Shown in pieces: positions 36,201 through 44,595 of a stretch of 64,000 bases of DNA. Positions within the stretch are counted from its first letter, which is position 1. Every line of letters begins with the position of its first letter. This stretch comes from Bacillota bacterium. Its GTDB lineage: Bacteria; Bacillota; Clostridia; Lachnospirales; CAG-274. The position numbers and the translations under genes are program-made. Below the pieces are notes generated by a model. It saw only the letters and a list, made by a program, of their open reading frames with translations, was not told the DNA's origin and ran no database searches. The DNA is taken from the NCBI GenBank assembly GCA_017543265.1, contig JAFYGI010000060.1:1-64000 (forward strand). The letters run 5' to 3'.

Positions 36201-39200
36201 TGACGAGGATGCAAGGGTAATGACACAGATGCTGAAAAATGGCAGACCAAAGCTGGCATTATCCTCCGGTGCGATAAAGGCAACAGATGTGAAGCTTGCC
36301 GAAAACAGCATAATTTCCGCAGGCGACCTTAGCCCGCAGGGAACATACTCCGATATAGCTATGGGACCCTACAGCTTTGATTATATGCTTTCACCCTACA
36401 GCGAGGACGTAAATCTGGTCGAGGTGCGCGGTGTCCTTTCAAAAAGAGATACATCGTGCAGGGAGACCGTTTCCTCCGTAAGTATTGACAGCGGTGCGGC
36501 AATAGTTGTAAACGGTACGCAGTCCTCAGACGACGGCGTGTGGAACAATAAACAGTTTGAGTCGGGACAGTACAAAAATATCGTAAGTGCGCCCGTATAT
36601 GCACTTGTTCCGTATAAATCGGGCACGTCAGAGGTCGATTTTACAATAAAGGTAAATTATCAGAACAACGATACAAAGGCTAAAAGCTCCGACGTTTACA
36701 GGATAAGCGACGAGGTGCTCAACTTTGATATAACCGTTGCGGAAAATGTGAGCATGACCGATGAAATGGCAAAATCGGGCTGGGATGAGAGCAGACCGTT
36801 TGAGCCGTGGAAGCTTGGCATAAACATTGCGGCATATAAGAGCAGCGACCAGCGGGAAAATGTTATCACCGTATGGGACAACGGTACGGCAATAGGCACG
36901 CTGAACGCAAACGAGCTTGACGGCGCGGCCGAGAGAAAATTTGCCCTGACGGATATGTATACACCCCAGACACACACCATATACGCAACAAGGGAGCAAA
37001 AGCAGGGCAGCGGATATGTCACCGTATCCACACCTAAGAGATATACTTTTGTTTCGGCAAGCAAAAAGGATGTTTTTGCGGGCGATTATGTATGGTATCA
37101 TAACGGCAGTGTACATAGGGGCAGGATATCCATCAACCCCAACGCAAGAAGCATAATCGTATTCTGGGTGTATGGTGCGCTGTCAACGGATGTTGACTCG
37201 GTCGGCCTTAAAATAGACGGCTACAGGAGCAGGGCGGCGGTGCATCTTATCGATGATGCGGCAAACAATAAAAGCTGCTGGAGCGTGGCAGACGACGGGC
37301 TTGACCTTAAACCGTATTTAAATAGCAACAATACGCTTGACGATAATAAGGTCATAGAGCTGGCAAATACGCACGGTATAATGACAGGCAAAAGCACAGA
37401 CCTGGAGGCATGGATATCATGCACGCTGCCGGGCGTATCGACGACCGACAGAGAAACGCTCAGGGAAAAGGCATTCAGAAGCTATTACGAGTTAAGGGGA
37501 CTTAATGTACCCGATAACGACACAAAAATAGAAATGATAGAGGAGCTGACGGACGAGGAACTGGCGGAGTATGTCAGCGGCGAAAGAAAGGATCTTCCCA
37601 AGGAAATATCCGAGCTTAGCTACACGCTATCTACAAGTGCGGACGGCAAGGTGTTTACCTATACGGCGGCACCTACGGCATCTATCCCGCAGACGAGCCT
37701 TACCATTGATCTGAGTGACGACAGGGAGTATTCGCTTTACGAGCTTTTCCATACTTTGGAGCTGGAGCGTGCGGGACAGACCGATGACGAGGGCTATGAG
37801 ATACATTGGACAATGACCGATTCGGCTCAGGGCTACACGCTTGAAAGAGTGGCGACAAAGCATGAGACATTGACCGTAAACGGTAGGACACAGTATCATA
37901 CCGTGATGAAAAAGACGGTTTATCTTCCCTCCGAGGTCAAGGATGCGCTGTACAGCGCAGCGGGCATAGGAAGTGTGTCGGCATACGCAGCAGCGGAGGA
38001 TGCGCCTGTTATGGCCTTTGCTTCGGGCAAGACCACAAAGGCAAAGACGGATGCGCAAAAGAAGGATCCCCTGCTTAAACGCGGCTACAATGTAGTCAAT
38101 GAGGTATACTCCTATGTGGATCTTCACAGCACTATCCAACAGATAAAGTGTATCAACGAATTCCGCAAGGCGGGCGTAACAGACCCGAAGATATTGAAGC
38201 TTGCGGAAAATGCGGGCTATATCCCCGAATCCATAGGCACAGCGGCAAGTGTGCTTTCGGTTGCGGATTATGCCTACACGGTAAGCCAAGGCCCGTCCGG
38301 AAAAGCGGGCGACGAGCTTTGGAATATGCTTTCACAGGTAAAGGATCTTAGTGTAAGACAAAGCCTTTCACACGATATTCTGGATTATGAGAACCTGCGT
38401 GCGGAAAGCTACGAGCTTGACTGCTATGTTAAGGGTGCGACCACGGCAGGCGGTATTGTCAACAGCCCGCCCGTAAAGATAGGTCTTTTCCTCGGCTCAA
38501 GGCTTTACGATAGTATAAGGGGCTGGTCAAACGAGTACCAGAGCGATACCTACAACACCATAAGAAAATCCATTGAGGATCAGGTGAGAGCAGAGAACTA
38601 CAAGCAGCAGTATAAAGCAGCAAGAGCGGAGATAGAAGCGCGTATCAGAAAGACCTTCGGCAACAGCATGAGCCAGAAAGCACTTCAGGAAGAAATAAGC
38701 AAATACTGGGTGCTTACAAAGGTCAACGGCAGGCTGAAATATGTTTTCCATACCAAGCTGCCAAAGAAAAATATGTACATCGACCCATCGGGTTATGTAT
38801 TTGAGGCTGTTGAGGACAACAGAGTCGGCGGCATAACCGCGACCATTTATCAGGCGGACGACAAGGGCGAGTTTAATTTGCCGTGGGAAGACCCATTTGA
38901 GGAGGGTGCCCAGGAAAATCCGCAGATAACGGCCTCGGGCGAGGGCGACCTCGGCGGACGCTATGGCTGGATGGTTCCGAGCGGAGACTGGAAGGTCAAA
39001 TTTACCGATAAAAACAAAAAGTACAGGGATGCGGAGACTGTTATCATTCAGGTACCGCCCGAACATACAAATGTCAATATCGGTCTTATGTCGGACGAAA
39101 CACCTACAGTCAGGATGGAGACAAAGAGCGGGAAAATAGTCCTTACCTTTAACAAGTATATGCGTCTTGATACCCTTGTAAGAGCGGGTGCATCGCAGAC

Positions 39201-39810
39201 GATAACGCTTGATGCACAGGGAACGCAGACAGGCAGCAAAAACACATCCACAAGCTATGAGGATGAGAGTTTTGGATATGACAAGTTTGCAATTTCGTTC
39301 TATACTTCGACAGGCAAGCAGATAAAGGGTATCGTAAGATTCCCCGACAAGGAAAGAAATACGGGATATACCCCCGACTCACCTTATCAGACCGACTGGA
39401 TATACTGCGACTACTTTGCCAAAACTGCGGTATTTACACCGACGGACGGTTCAAGTTTAAGCGGTGCGGCAATGAAGATAGGCGAGGGTATAACAAGCTA
39501 TTCGGGTATTGCGCTTCCCGCCGATACCGAGGCGATAAGCACGGCGGTGCTCGAGGTGACAAAGACCTCGTCCGCAAACGGCTCGGCAAGCTATTCGGCA
39601 GGACTTAATACAGGTGAAAAGTGTGTTATCATCGCAGCATCGTATAATACCGACGGCACGATATATGCAGTCAAAACAGCCTATACATCGGACGGCAAGG
39701 CGGATGTTACGGTAGATGTACCGTACTCCGGCGCAAAGGTCATAATCAGAACGTGGGATTCGTTAAGCAGCATGAAGGCGCTTTCCGACCCCGTACAGAC
39801 AACAGGCTGA
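33202..39810 (+). CDS. Giant secreted multidomain protein, function unknown
   Basis: 2202 residues with a signal peptide (1-29, ending VPVSA). No sorting motif, dockerin or C-terminal membrane span, so it is probably released or held non-covalently. The bulk is β-rich, Ig-like sequence. A carboxypeptidase-regulatory-like module lies at ~691-770 (ITGRTVTG ... VTSDENGDFTIPDAYAG). A helical region (~1630-1840, RKSIEDQVRAENYKQQYKAARAEIE) interrupts the β domains. At ~1859-1960 is a recurrent secreted-protein module (YIDPSGYVFEAVEDNRVGGI ... RYGWMVPSGDWKVKF). The end (~2115-2202) is a small β domain closing with VIIRTWDSLSSMKAL, a tail I recall from other clostridial secreted enzymes. I see no catalytic signature. 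Start follows AAGGAAGG. It is divergent from the small dockerin gene. Confidence 0.8.
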   Translation: MKDLKLRRIAAFVMALVMLMPFVCVPVSAETLPTFTVESTSVTDGYVNLTVDMHDYPSNVMWIRVERCDGSGAIFNYYPSPWFDENGKFVDYYAMTSPVTLRVPLPDYGIYRINPEGYKQSNGQSWQCAAIQISYLSSSVSTATSAGIRQLEPNVNNTYYQVVGDAPTDDGVYILNKNGDYKYAVYCNAPYHEAQQAVYISSGGSVLKTEALTWKASEKIWGGATYAAADFPDAAKIEFQAVRDPSKKISIDISRVTIGSVGSVSFTTNAYDYSYQCLASYISRAYSGVVQLNELATVVSKSEESYSAYVRGNSGVFTTSCGNFTEVGSEVVDMTAGGWRNAAGTGEDDIWTTPALYHYAPSGTTVNISIDAAGASKIVAALIYKSKDGKEVTVEHEYSGSAAITVPSDAMQLLYVEARVYNERGEVSATQKTKLENYYCSNFVEFTNVPDSVCNFTSYKNMDGYFRGFEKRTSQGGFVLTVTDSAGKTYRTYLANTKRYKFDPNWNVKGSTRKTTSGWDIYPYFSYGTSMLGSNVPSYEMGGTMPNLSVGKCTYELTSDGRHVTSGTFTVTGEFGQKVALNDIPEQYQSFQVNVSSASANGGKEIPVEVVMDITTPDGQTNRISSPASDSKPAFIPFLPVGSKIKAAVSYDADAYPFIKGVSPANGEYTLVYDNDHQQSLDFAFEAIAKRSITGRTVTGTGADKKTVPYANIVVSQPITRNDGSSYTHKTVVTSDENGDFTIPDAYAGYAGTVEIRANGFNVVEKSIDAGTAAAALGETALDYFGTYCIIPSLKSEPVKLLGTDGKSEKNFDGKEIGNELGGELLDADTALLQVESIEIGGTKYYRNTDWFESVEGGQSIINFKNVSILSSAAANKKKVTVHYKKPADGIFEINGVKMTLRSFDVTSDFDSNNTIEAAAIAYRPEGEVKVTAVDADSENKVGYAVLSDGIVSYTDDNGEAQQDINVLSWAGGKGELSVHYDKAAYSSGKSIKLYTFNVGDEDARVMTQMLKNGRPKLALSSGAIKATDVKLAENSIISAGDLSPQGTYSDIAMGPYSFDYMLSPYSEDVNLVEVRGVLSKRDTSCRETVSSVSIDSGAAIVVNGTQSSDDGVWNNKQFESGQYKNIVSAPVYALVPYKSGTSEVDFTIKVNYQNNDTKAKSSDVYRISDEVLNFDITVAENVSMTDEMAKSGWDESRPFEPWKLGINIAAYKSSDQRENVITVWDNGTAIGTLNANELDGAAERKFALTDMYTPQTHTIYATREQKQGSGYVTVSTPKRYTFVSASKKDVFAGDYVWYHNGSVHRGRISINPNARSIIVFWVYGALSTDVDSVGLKIDGYRSRAAVHLIDDAANNKSCWSVADDGLDLKPYLNSNNTLDDNKVIELANTHGIMTGKSTDLEAWISCTLPGVSTTDRETLREKAFRSYYELRGLNVPDNDTKIEMIEELTDEELAEYVSGERKDLPKEISELSYTLSTSADGKVFTYTAAPTASIPQTSLTIDLSDDREYSLYELFHTLELERAGQTDDEGYEIHWTMTDSAQGYTLERVATKHETLTVNGRTQYHTVMKKTVYLPSEVKDALYSAAGIGSVSAYAAAEDAPVMAFASGKTTKAKTDAQKKDPLLKRGYNVVNEVYSYVDLHSTIQQIKCINEFRKAGVTDPKILKLAENAGYIPESIGTAASVLSVADYAYTVSQGPSGKAGDELWNMLSQVKDLSVRQSLSHDILDYENLRAESYELDCYVKGATTAGGIVNSPPVKIGLFLGSRLYDSIRGWSNEYQSDTYNTIRKSIEDQVRAENYKQQYKAARAEIEARIRKTFGNSMSQKALQEEISKYWVLTKVNGRLKYVFHTKLPKKNMYIDPSGYVFEAVEDNRVGGITATIYQADDKGEFNLPWEDPFEEGAQENPQITASGEGDLGGRYGWMVPSGDWKVKFTDKNKKYRDAETVIIQVPPEHTNVNIGLMSDETPTVRMETKSGKIVLTFNKYMRLDTLVRAGASQTITLDAQGTQTGSKNTSTSYEDESFGYDKFAISFYTSTGKQIKGIVRFPDKERNTGYTPDSPYQTDWIYCDYFAKTAVFTPTDGSSLSGAAMKIGEGITSYSGIALPADTEAISTAVLEVTKTSSANGSASYSAGLNTGEKCVIIAASYNTDGTIYAVKTAYTSDGKADVTVDVPYSGAKVIIRTWDSLSSMKALSDPVQTTG

Positions 39811-39824
39811 AAATAAATAAAAAA

Positions 39825-39883
39825 GGGGCTGATACAGCCCCGTGTGCGGCCCCGTACCAAAATGTGCGGGGTCGTATTTTTTT
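39825..39883 (+). terminator. Double terminator after giant secreted protein
   Basis: A first hairpin, GGGGCTG-ATA-CAGCCCC (39825-39841), is followed by an 11-bp stem (39847-39857 with 39864-39874, two wobbles) and TATTTTTTT. Confidence 0.88.
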
Positions 39884-39920
39884 GTCAATCTTTGTATGCC
39901 GCCCGATATGCGTCGGTCGT

Positions 39921-40889
39921 TTATCTGTTTTCCTCCCACAGCTTTACGGCCTCGTCAAGCCAGCCGTCTGCCTGTGAATATTCACCGAGACCTATGCCGT
40001 GTCCGCCGCTTTCGACGGGGCGGAAAATATGTTTTACGCTGTTTTTTTGCATTGTTTCCGCGGCCTGCTCCGCATAGCAAAACAGAACGGTCATGTCATC
40101 CCTGCAATGCCACAGGTAAAATGCGGGATAGCCCGCTGTAAGCTTGTCTGTTATGTCGTACTTTTCAAGGTCGGCCTCTGTCCAGTTTTTGCCGAGTAAA
40201 AGTGCGGCAAGCTTGTCCATGACTTCCTGTGGCATATTGTCCACCTTTAGCCTTAAAAGCGGATAGCCGCCCATTATACAGGCGGGCAGGGGGAGGGAAT
40301 AAGCGGGCGCGCCAAGCTCCTTTGTGCCGAAAGCGGCCGCGATATATCCGCCCGCCGAAAAGCCCATAACGCTGTAGCCGTCCTTGCTCACACCAAGCTT
40401 TGAGGCATTTTCAAGTATATATCCGACCGCCGCCGCAAGGTCATCCATGGGCAGGGGAAACGGCACCGCAAGACGGTAATTGAGTATAAAGCAGTTATAG
40501 CCGAGCTTATTGAGGGCCGCCGCCGGCGGAAAACTTTCCTTGAAATGGCAAAGTGATGTAAAATAACCGCCCGCGCAGATGACAACAAAGGGCATATCCT
40601 TTTTACCCTTCATAAAAATAAGCTTTGCCTGCTTTTTGGTGGGGTCGGCCTCCTTTTGCTGTGAAGAGTATATCTCGATAAGGCCGAGACCGCCCTTTTT
40701 CGCAAGGCTGTCCGTATATTCCGCGCCGGAGGCTATGCTTTTGGCTATCCAGCTGGGGCGGTGCTCCTGCATTTGCGCAAGTGTCATATCAAGGTCGGGT
40801 ATGGGACAGCCGCCCGTAAGATAGGGCGCAATGTCCGAAAGTGAGGGGAGTGACAAAATGTCGTTAAAGGTTGAATTTTCGGTTATCAT
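39921..40889 (-). CDS. Alpha/beta-hydrolase, acetyl-esterase-like
   Basis: 322 residues, no signal peptide, so cytoplasmic. The fold is clear: an oxyanion-region stretch CAGGYFTSL, nucleophile Ser in GFSAGGYIA (~residue 171), acid Asp in WHCRDDMTV, and His in SGGHGIGLG near the end. It is related to the BD-FAE/acetyl xylan esterase-like lipase group that deacetylates sugars or short esters. The substrate is unknown; intracellular deacetylation of imported xylo-oligosaccharides would fit the xylanase in this window but is speculation. GGAGAG ribosome site. It lies downstream of the ABC pair on the same strand, 69 bases away. Confidence 0.8.
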   Translation of the reverse strand: MITENSTFNDILSLPSLSDIAPYLTGGCPIPDLDMTLAQMQEHRPSWIAKSIASGAEYTDSLAKKGGLGLIEIYSSQQKEADPTKKQAKLIFMKGKKDMPFVVICAGGYFTSLCHFKESFPPAAALNKLGYNCFILNYRLAVPFPLPMDDLAAAVGYILENASKLGVSKDGYSVMGFSAGGYIAAAFGTKELGAPAYSLPLPACIMGGYPLLRLKVDNMPQEVMDKLAALLLGKNWTEADLEKYDITDKLTAGYPAFYLWHCRDDMTVLFCYAEQAAETMQKNSVKHIFRPVESGGHGIGLGEYSQADGWLDEAVKLWEENR

Positions 40890-40958
40890 ATTTTCTCTCC
40901 TTTCCCGAATATCCGTTTTGCGGTATATCCTGCGGCGTGAAAAAGAACGGCCGCTTTT

Positions 40959-42743
40959 TTATTCGCTGAACTGGTTCATATAAAGCTCGTGATAGAAGCC
41001 GCGTTTTTGCATAAGCTCTTTGTGACTGCCGCGCTCTATTATCTCGCCGTCACGCAGGACTGCGATAAGGTCTGCGTTTCGTATGGTGGAAAGACGGTGA
41101 GCTATCACAAAGCTGGTGCGTCCTTTCATAAGTGTAAGCATGGCCTGCTGTATCTTTACCTCGGTGCGTGTATCGACATTGCTTGTCGCCTCGTCAAGTA
41201 TAAGTATGGACGGGTCGGCAAGTATGGTGCGGGCAATGGCCAGCATCTGCTTTTGTCCCTGGCTTATGGTGTCGGAGTCCTCGGACAAAACGGTGTCATA
41301 GCCCTGCGGCAGTCGCCTTATAAACTCGTGTGCATTTGCAAGTATGGCGGCCTCCTTGACCTGTGCGGCAGTCGCATCGGGACGGCCGTAGGCGATGTTT
41401 TCGTATATCGTGCCGGAAAAAAGATAGGTGTCCTGCAAAACTATGCCCAGCCTTTTGCGCAGGGAACTGCGCTTTAAATCGAAAATATTTTTTCCGTCGA
41501 TGGATATTTTGCCCTTTTGTATGTCGTAAAAGCGCGTAAGCAGGTTGATGATAGTGGTCTTGCCCGCACCAGTGGGGCCGACAAGGGCTATGGTCTGGCC
41601 CGGCTTTGCGTAAAGGTTTATATCCTTTAATATGGGTGTGCCCTCAACATAGGAAAAGTCCACGTTTTCAAAGTCTACACGTCCCTTTACGTCCGTAAGC
41701 TCCACGGCGTTTTCAAGGTCCGCGGGCTCGGGGTCCATCTCCATAATGTCAAATATACGCTCCGCACCCGCAACAGCGGAAAGGAGTGTATTGAAAAGCT
41801 GCGATATTTCGCTGAACGGACGCGCAAACTGTCTTGAATAAAGCAAAAAAGAGGTTATAACACCCAGATTTATGTTCATAAGTGCGCCCGCAATGGCAAC
41901 AAAGCCGTAGCTCAGGTTGTTTATAAAGGTCGATACGGGCCCCATTATGCCCGAGGAGACCTGTGCCTTTACGCCTATGTCCTTCAGGGAGGTGTTTACC
42001 GTGTCAAGCCTTTCGATAACATCGTTTTCCTTTACAAAGACCTTTATTACCTTCTGACCCGTTATGCTTTCTTCTATCAGGCCGTTAAGCTCACCCAGCA
42101 CCTTTTGCTGCTGCTTGAAATAAACGCGGGAGTGCTTTGTGATAAGATGCGTTGCCGCAAGAAGCGCGGGTATGGTCAAAACCGTTACAAGCGTAAGGCG
42201 CGGGCTGTAGCGGAGCATAAAATAAAGTATGCCGCAGATAGTGAATAAACTGCTTATAAGCTGTGATATACCTGCGTTAAGTGCATTTGATACCGTGTCC
42301 ACATCATTTGTTATTCGGCTCATTATATCGCCGCGTGCGGTGGTGTCAAAAAATTTAAGCGGAAGCACCTGAAGCTTGTCAAACAGGTCACGGCGCAGGT
42401 CGGTAACGGTATGCTGTGCCAGATTGACGGCAAGCCTCAGCTGTGTCCAGCTGAATAAAGCAGACAGCATATAGATAAACGCAAGGCGCAAAAGTGCCGT
42501 TTTAAGTCCGTCAAAATCACCCGGGATGATGTAATCGTCTATGGTGCTGCCTATAAGACCCGTACCGCGCAGGTTTATAATGGTGGAGGCGATAACAAAT
42601 ACGACCACAAGGATAAGCTTAAAACGGTGCTTGCCGACGTATTTCCAGAGTCTTGCGACTGTTTTGCCGATATTTTTTGGTTTTTCGACGGCTGCGCCGC
42701 GGTTGCCGCGGTGACGTCCGCCGGGTATTGTCGGTCCTGCCAT
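40959..42743 (-). CDS. ABC exporter half-transporter (subunit B, canonical NBD acid)
   Basis: 594 residues: a cytoplasmic Arg/Gly-rich start, six membrane spans (~35-320), then a nucleotide-binding domain. Walker A is GPTGAGKTT, the signature is ISQGQKQ (non-canonical; usual LSGGQ) and Walker B is ILILDEATSNVD with the catalytic Glu. The H-loop is IAHRLSTI. It pairs with the upstream gene, whose stop overlaps this start by one base (TGATG). Together they look like a heterodimeric multidrug or lipid exporter of the BmrCD/TM287-288 type. The substrate is unknown. Confidence 0.9.
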   Translation of the reverse strand: MAGPTIPGGRHRGNRGAAVEKPKNIGKTVARLWKYVGKHRFKLILVVVFVIASTIINLRGTGLIGSTIDDYIIPGDFDGLKTALLRLAFIYMLSALFSWTQLRLAVNLAQHTVTDLRRDLFDKLQVLPLKFFDTTARGDIMSRITNDVDTVSNALNAGISQLISSLFTICGILYFMLRYSPRLTLVTVLTIPALLAATHLITKHSRVYFKQQQKVLGELNGLIEESITGQKVIKVFVKENDVIERLDTVNTSLKDIGVKAQVSSGIMGPVSTFINNLSYGFVAIAGALMNINLGVITSFLLYSRQFARPFSEISQLFNTLLSAVAGAERIFDIMEMDPEPADLENAVELTDVKGRVDFENVDFSYVEGTPILKDINLYAKPGQTIALVGPTGAGKTTIINLLTRFYDIQKGKISIDGKNIFDLKRSSLRKRLGIVLQDTYLFSGTIYENIAYGRPDATAAQVKEAAILANAHEFIRRLPQGYDTVLSEDSDTISQGQKQMLAIARTILADPSILILDEATSNVDTRTEVKIQQAMLTLMKGRTSFVIAHRLSTIRNADLIAVLRDGEIIERGSHKELMQKRGFYHELYMNQFSE

Positions 42744-44473
42744 CAGTCCTCATCCTCCTTTTGTATCTGCGTATTGTAAATGTCGCTGTATAATTCGCAG
42801 GTTTTAAGAAGTTCCTCGTGCGTGCCGACTGCGGCAATGGTGCCGCCGTGTATTACGGCTATCTTATCCGCACCCATGATAGAGGATATCTTTTGTGCTA
42901 TGATTATTTTTGTGGTGCCGTTAAGGCGTGTGGCAAGACCCTCGCGTATCTTTTTTTCGGTGCCCGTATCTACGGCGCTGGTGCTGTCGTCAAATATAAG
43001 TATACGCGGGTCTTTAAGCAGCGTTCTGGCAATGGAAAGGCGCTGCTTCTGACCGCCGCTCAGGTTTACGCCGCCTTGACCAAGTACGGTGTCAAAGCCG
43101 TCTTTAAATGCCGTTACAAACTCGTATGCGCCCGCCGTTTCGCAGGCTGCCTTTACCTGTGCATCGGTGGCGTTTTCGTTGCCCCAACGCAGGTTTTCGG
43201 CTATTGTGCCCGAAAAGAGCAGGGCTTTTTGCAAAACTATGCCTATGCTTTTTCTTAAATAGTCAAGGGATATTTTTCTTACATCAACGCCGTCTATGGT
43301 GACACTGCCGTCCGAAACATCGTAAAGGCGCGGTATAAGGTTGACAAGCGTGGACTTGCCCGCACCGGTTTCGCCCAGTATGCCCACGGTCTCGCCGGGC
43401 TCTATGGTAAGGTTTATGTTTTCAAGCACGGGGTCGCCCGTACTCATGGGATAAGAAAAGCTCACATTGCTGAAAACTATCCTGCCGCTTTTTATAACAT
43501 CCGTCTGCGCATCGGGGTCATCGACTATATCGTAATCGGTGTCAAGAACCTCGTTGATACGGTCGGTGCAGGCGCGTACACGCGATATCATCATTATTAT
43601 CATACTTGCCATCATAAGTGACATAAGTATCTGTGTTATGTAAGTAAGGTACTGCATAAGGTCGCCCTTTGACATTACGCCCGAGGCGACAAAATGCCCG
43701 CCGCGCCACACGATAAGCAGCATAGCGGTATTAAGCACAATGGTCATAACGGGCATCATCATTGTAATTGCGCGGAACGCCTTGATGGTGATGTTCATAA
43801 GCTCGTCGTTTGCCTCGCGGAATTTTTCTTTTTCCTTATCCTCGCGTACAAAGGCCTTTACAACGCGGATGCCCGCAAGGTTTTCGCGCATGACGGTATT
43901 GATCTTGTCAATGCTCAGCTGTACACGGCGAAAGAGCGGAAAGCTGACCGAAATAAGGGCGGAGATGACACAGACCATAATAAAAAGACCCGCAAAAAGA
44001 ATGACGGTAAGCTGTGCATTTATGCTTAATGCCATGGCCAGACCGCCTATCATTATCATGGGTGAGCGCACAAGACCGCGCAGACACATGGTAACTATCT
44101 GCTGGAGCTGGGTAATGTCGTTGGTAAGACGTGTGATAAGCGATGATGTGTGAAATTTATCAAGATTTACAAAGGAAAACCCCTGTATATGGCGGAACAT
44201 TTTTTCGCGTATGTCTGCGCCGAAATACATGGCGGACTTGCTGGCGTAGTATGCGCCGCCCACACCGCCGAATGCGCCGATAAATGCGCAAAGAACAACA
44301 AGCACGCCCATTACGGCTATAAAGGCCGTGTCGTGGTTGGCCATGCCGTAGTCTACGATAAGTGCCATTATTTTGGGGATAACAAGCTCGCTCAATACCT
44401 CCAGTATCATAAGCAGAGGCGCAAGCATAGCCCAAAGCTTATAGGGCTTCATATATTTAAGCAGTTTGACCAT
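42743..44473 (-). CDS. ABC exporter half-transporter (subunit A, degenerate catalytic site)
   Basis: 576 residues, six membrane spans then a nucleotide-binding domain. Walker A is GETGAGKST and the signature is a canonical LSGGQKQ, but Walker B reads ILIFDDSTSAVD, with Asp where active sites have Glu, and the H-loop His is replaced by Gln (IIIAQKISSI). These are hallmarks of the degenerate partner in heterodimeric exporters, in which one of two ATP sites is inactive; the other half lies immediately downstream. CGGAGG ribosome site and own promoter. First gene of a two- or three-gene operon. Confidence 0.92.
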   Translation of the reverse strand: MVKLLKYMKPYKLWAMLAPLLMILEVLSELVIPKIMALIVDYGMANHDTAFIAVMGVLVVLCAFIGAFGGVGGAYYASKSAMYFGADIREKMFRHIQGFSFVNLDKFHTSSLITRLTNDITQLQQIVTMCLRGLVRSPMIMIGGLAMALSINAQLTVILFAGLFIMVCVISALISVSFPLFRRVQLSIDKINTVMRENLAGIRVVKAFVREDKEKEKFREANDELMNITIKAFRAITMMMPVMTIVLNTAMLLIVWRGGHFVASGVMSKGDLMQYLTYITQILMSLMMASMIIMMISRVRACTDRINEVLDTDYDIVDDPDAQTDVIKSGRIVFSNVSFSYPMSTGDPVLENINLTIEPGETVGILGETGAGKSTLVNLIPRLYDVSDGSVTIDGVDVRKISLDYLRKSIGIVLQKALLFSGTIAENLRWGNENATDAQVKAACETAGAYEFVTAFKDGFDTVLGQGGVNLSGGQKQRLSIARTLLKDPRILIFDDSTSAVDTGTEKKIREGLATRLNGTTKIIIAQKISSIMGADKIAVIHGGTIAAVGTHEELLKTCELYSDIYNTQIQKEDED

Positions 44474-44515
44474 TTTAAACCTCCGAAAAGACTATTGTTT
44501 CCAAAACATAGCTTT

Positions 44516-44545
44516 ATTATATTATTTTTAAAAGCCCGTTGTCAA
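44516..44545 (-). promoter_or_regulatory. ABC operon promoter
   Basis: Minus strand TTGACA, 18 bases, TATAAT, about 40 bases before the start codon. Confidence 0.82.
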
Positions 44546-44554
44546 GAGAAAAGA

Positions 44555-44595
44555 AAATAAAATGACCCCTCCGTTACGGAGGGGTCATTTTATTT
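44555..44595 (-). terminator. 19-bp perfect terminator after coiled-coil gene
   Basis: The 19-base arms 44555-44573 and 44577-44595 are exact complements with a TTA loop; the core is GACCCCTCCG/CGGAGGGGTC flanked by A/T. It overlaps the stop region of the coiled-coil protein gene and separates it from the ABC promoter. Confidence 0.93.
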
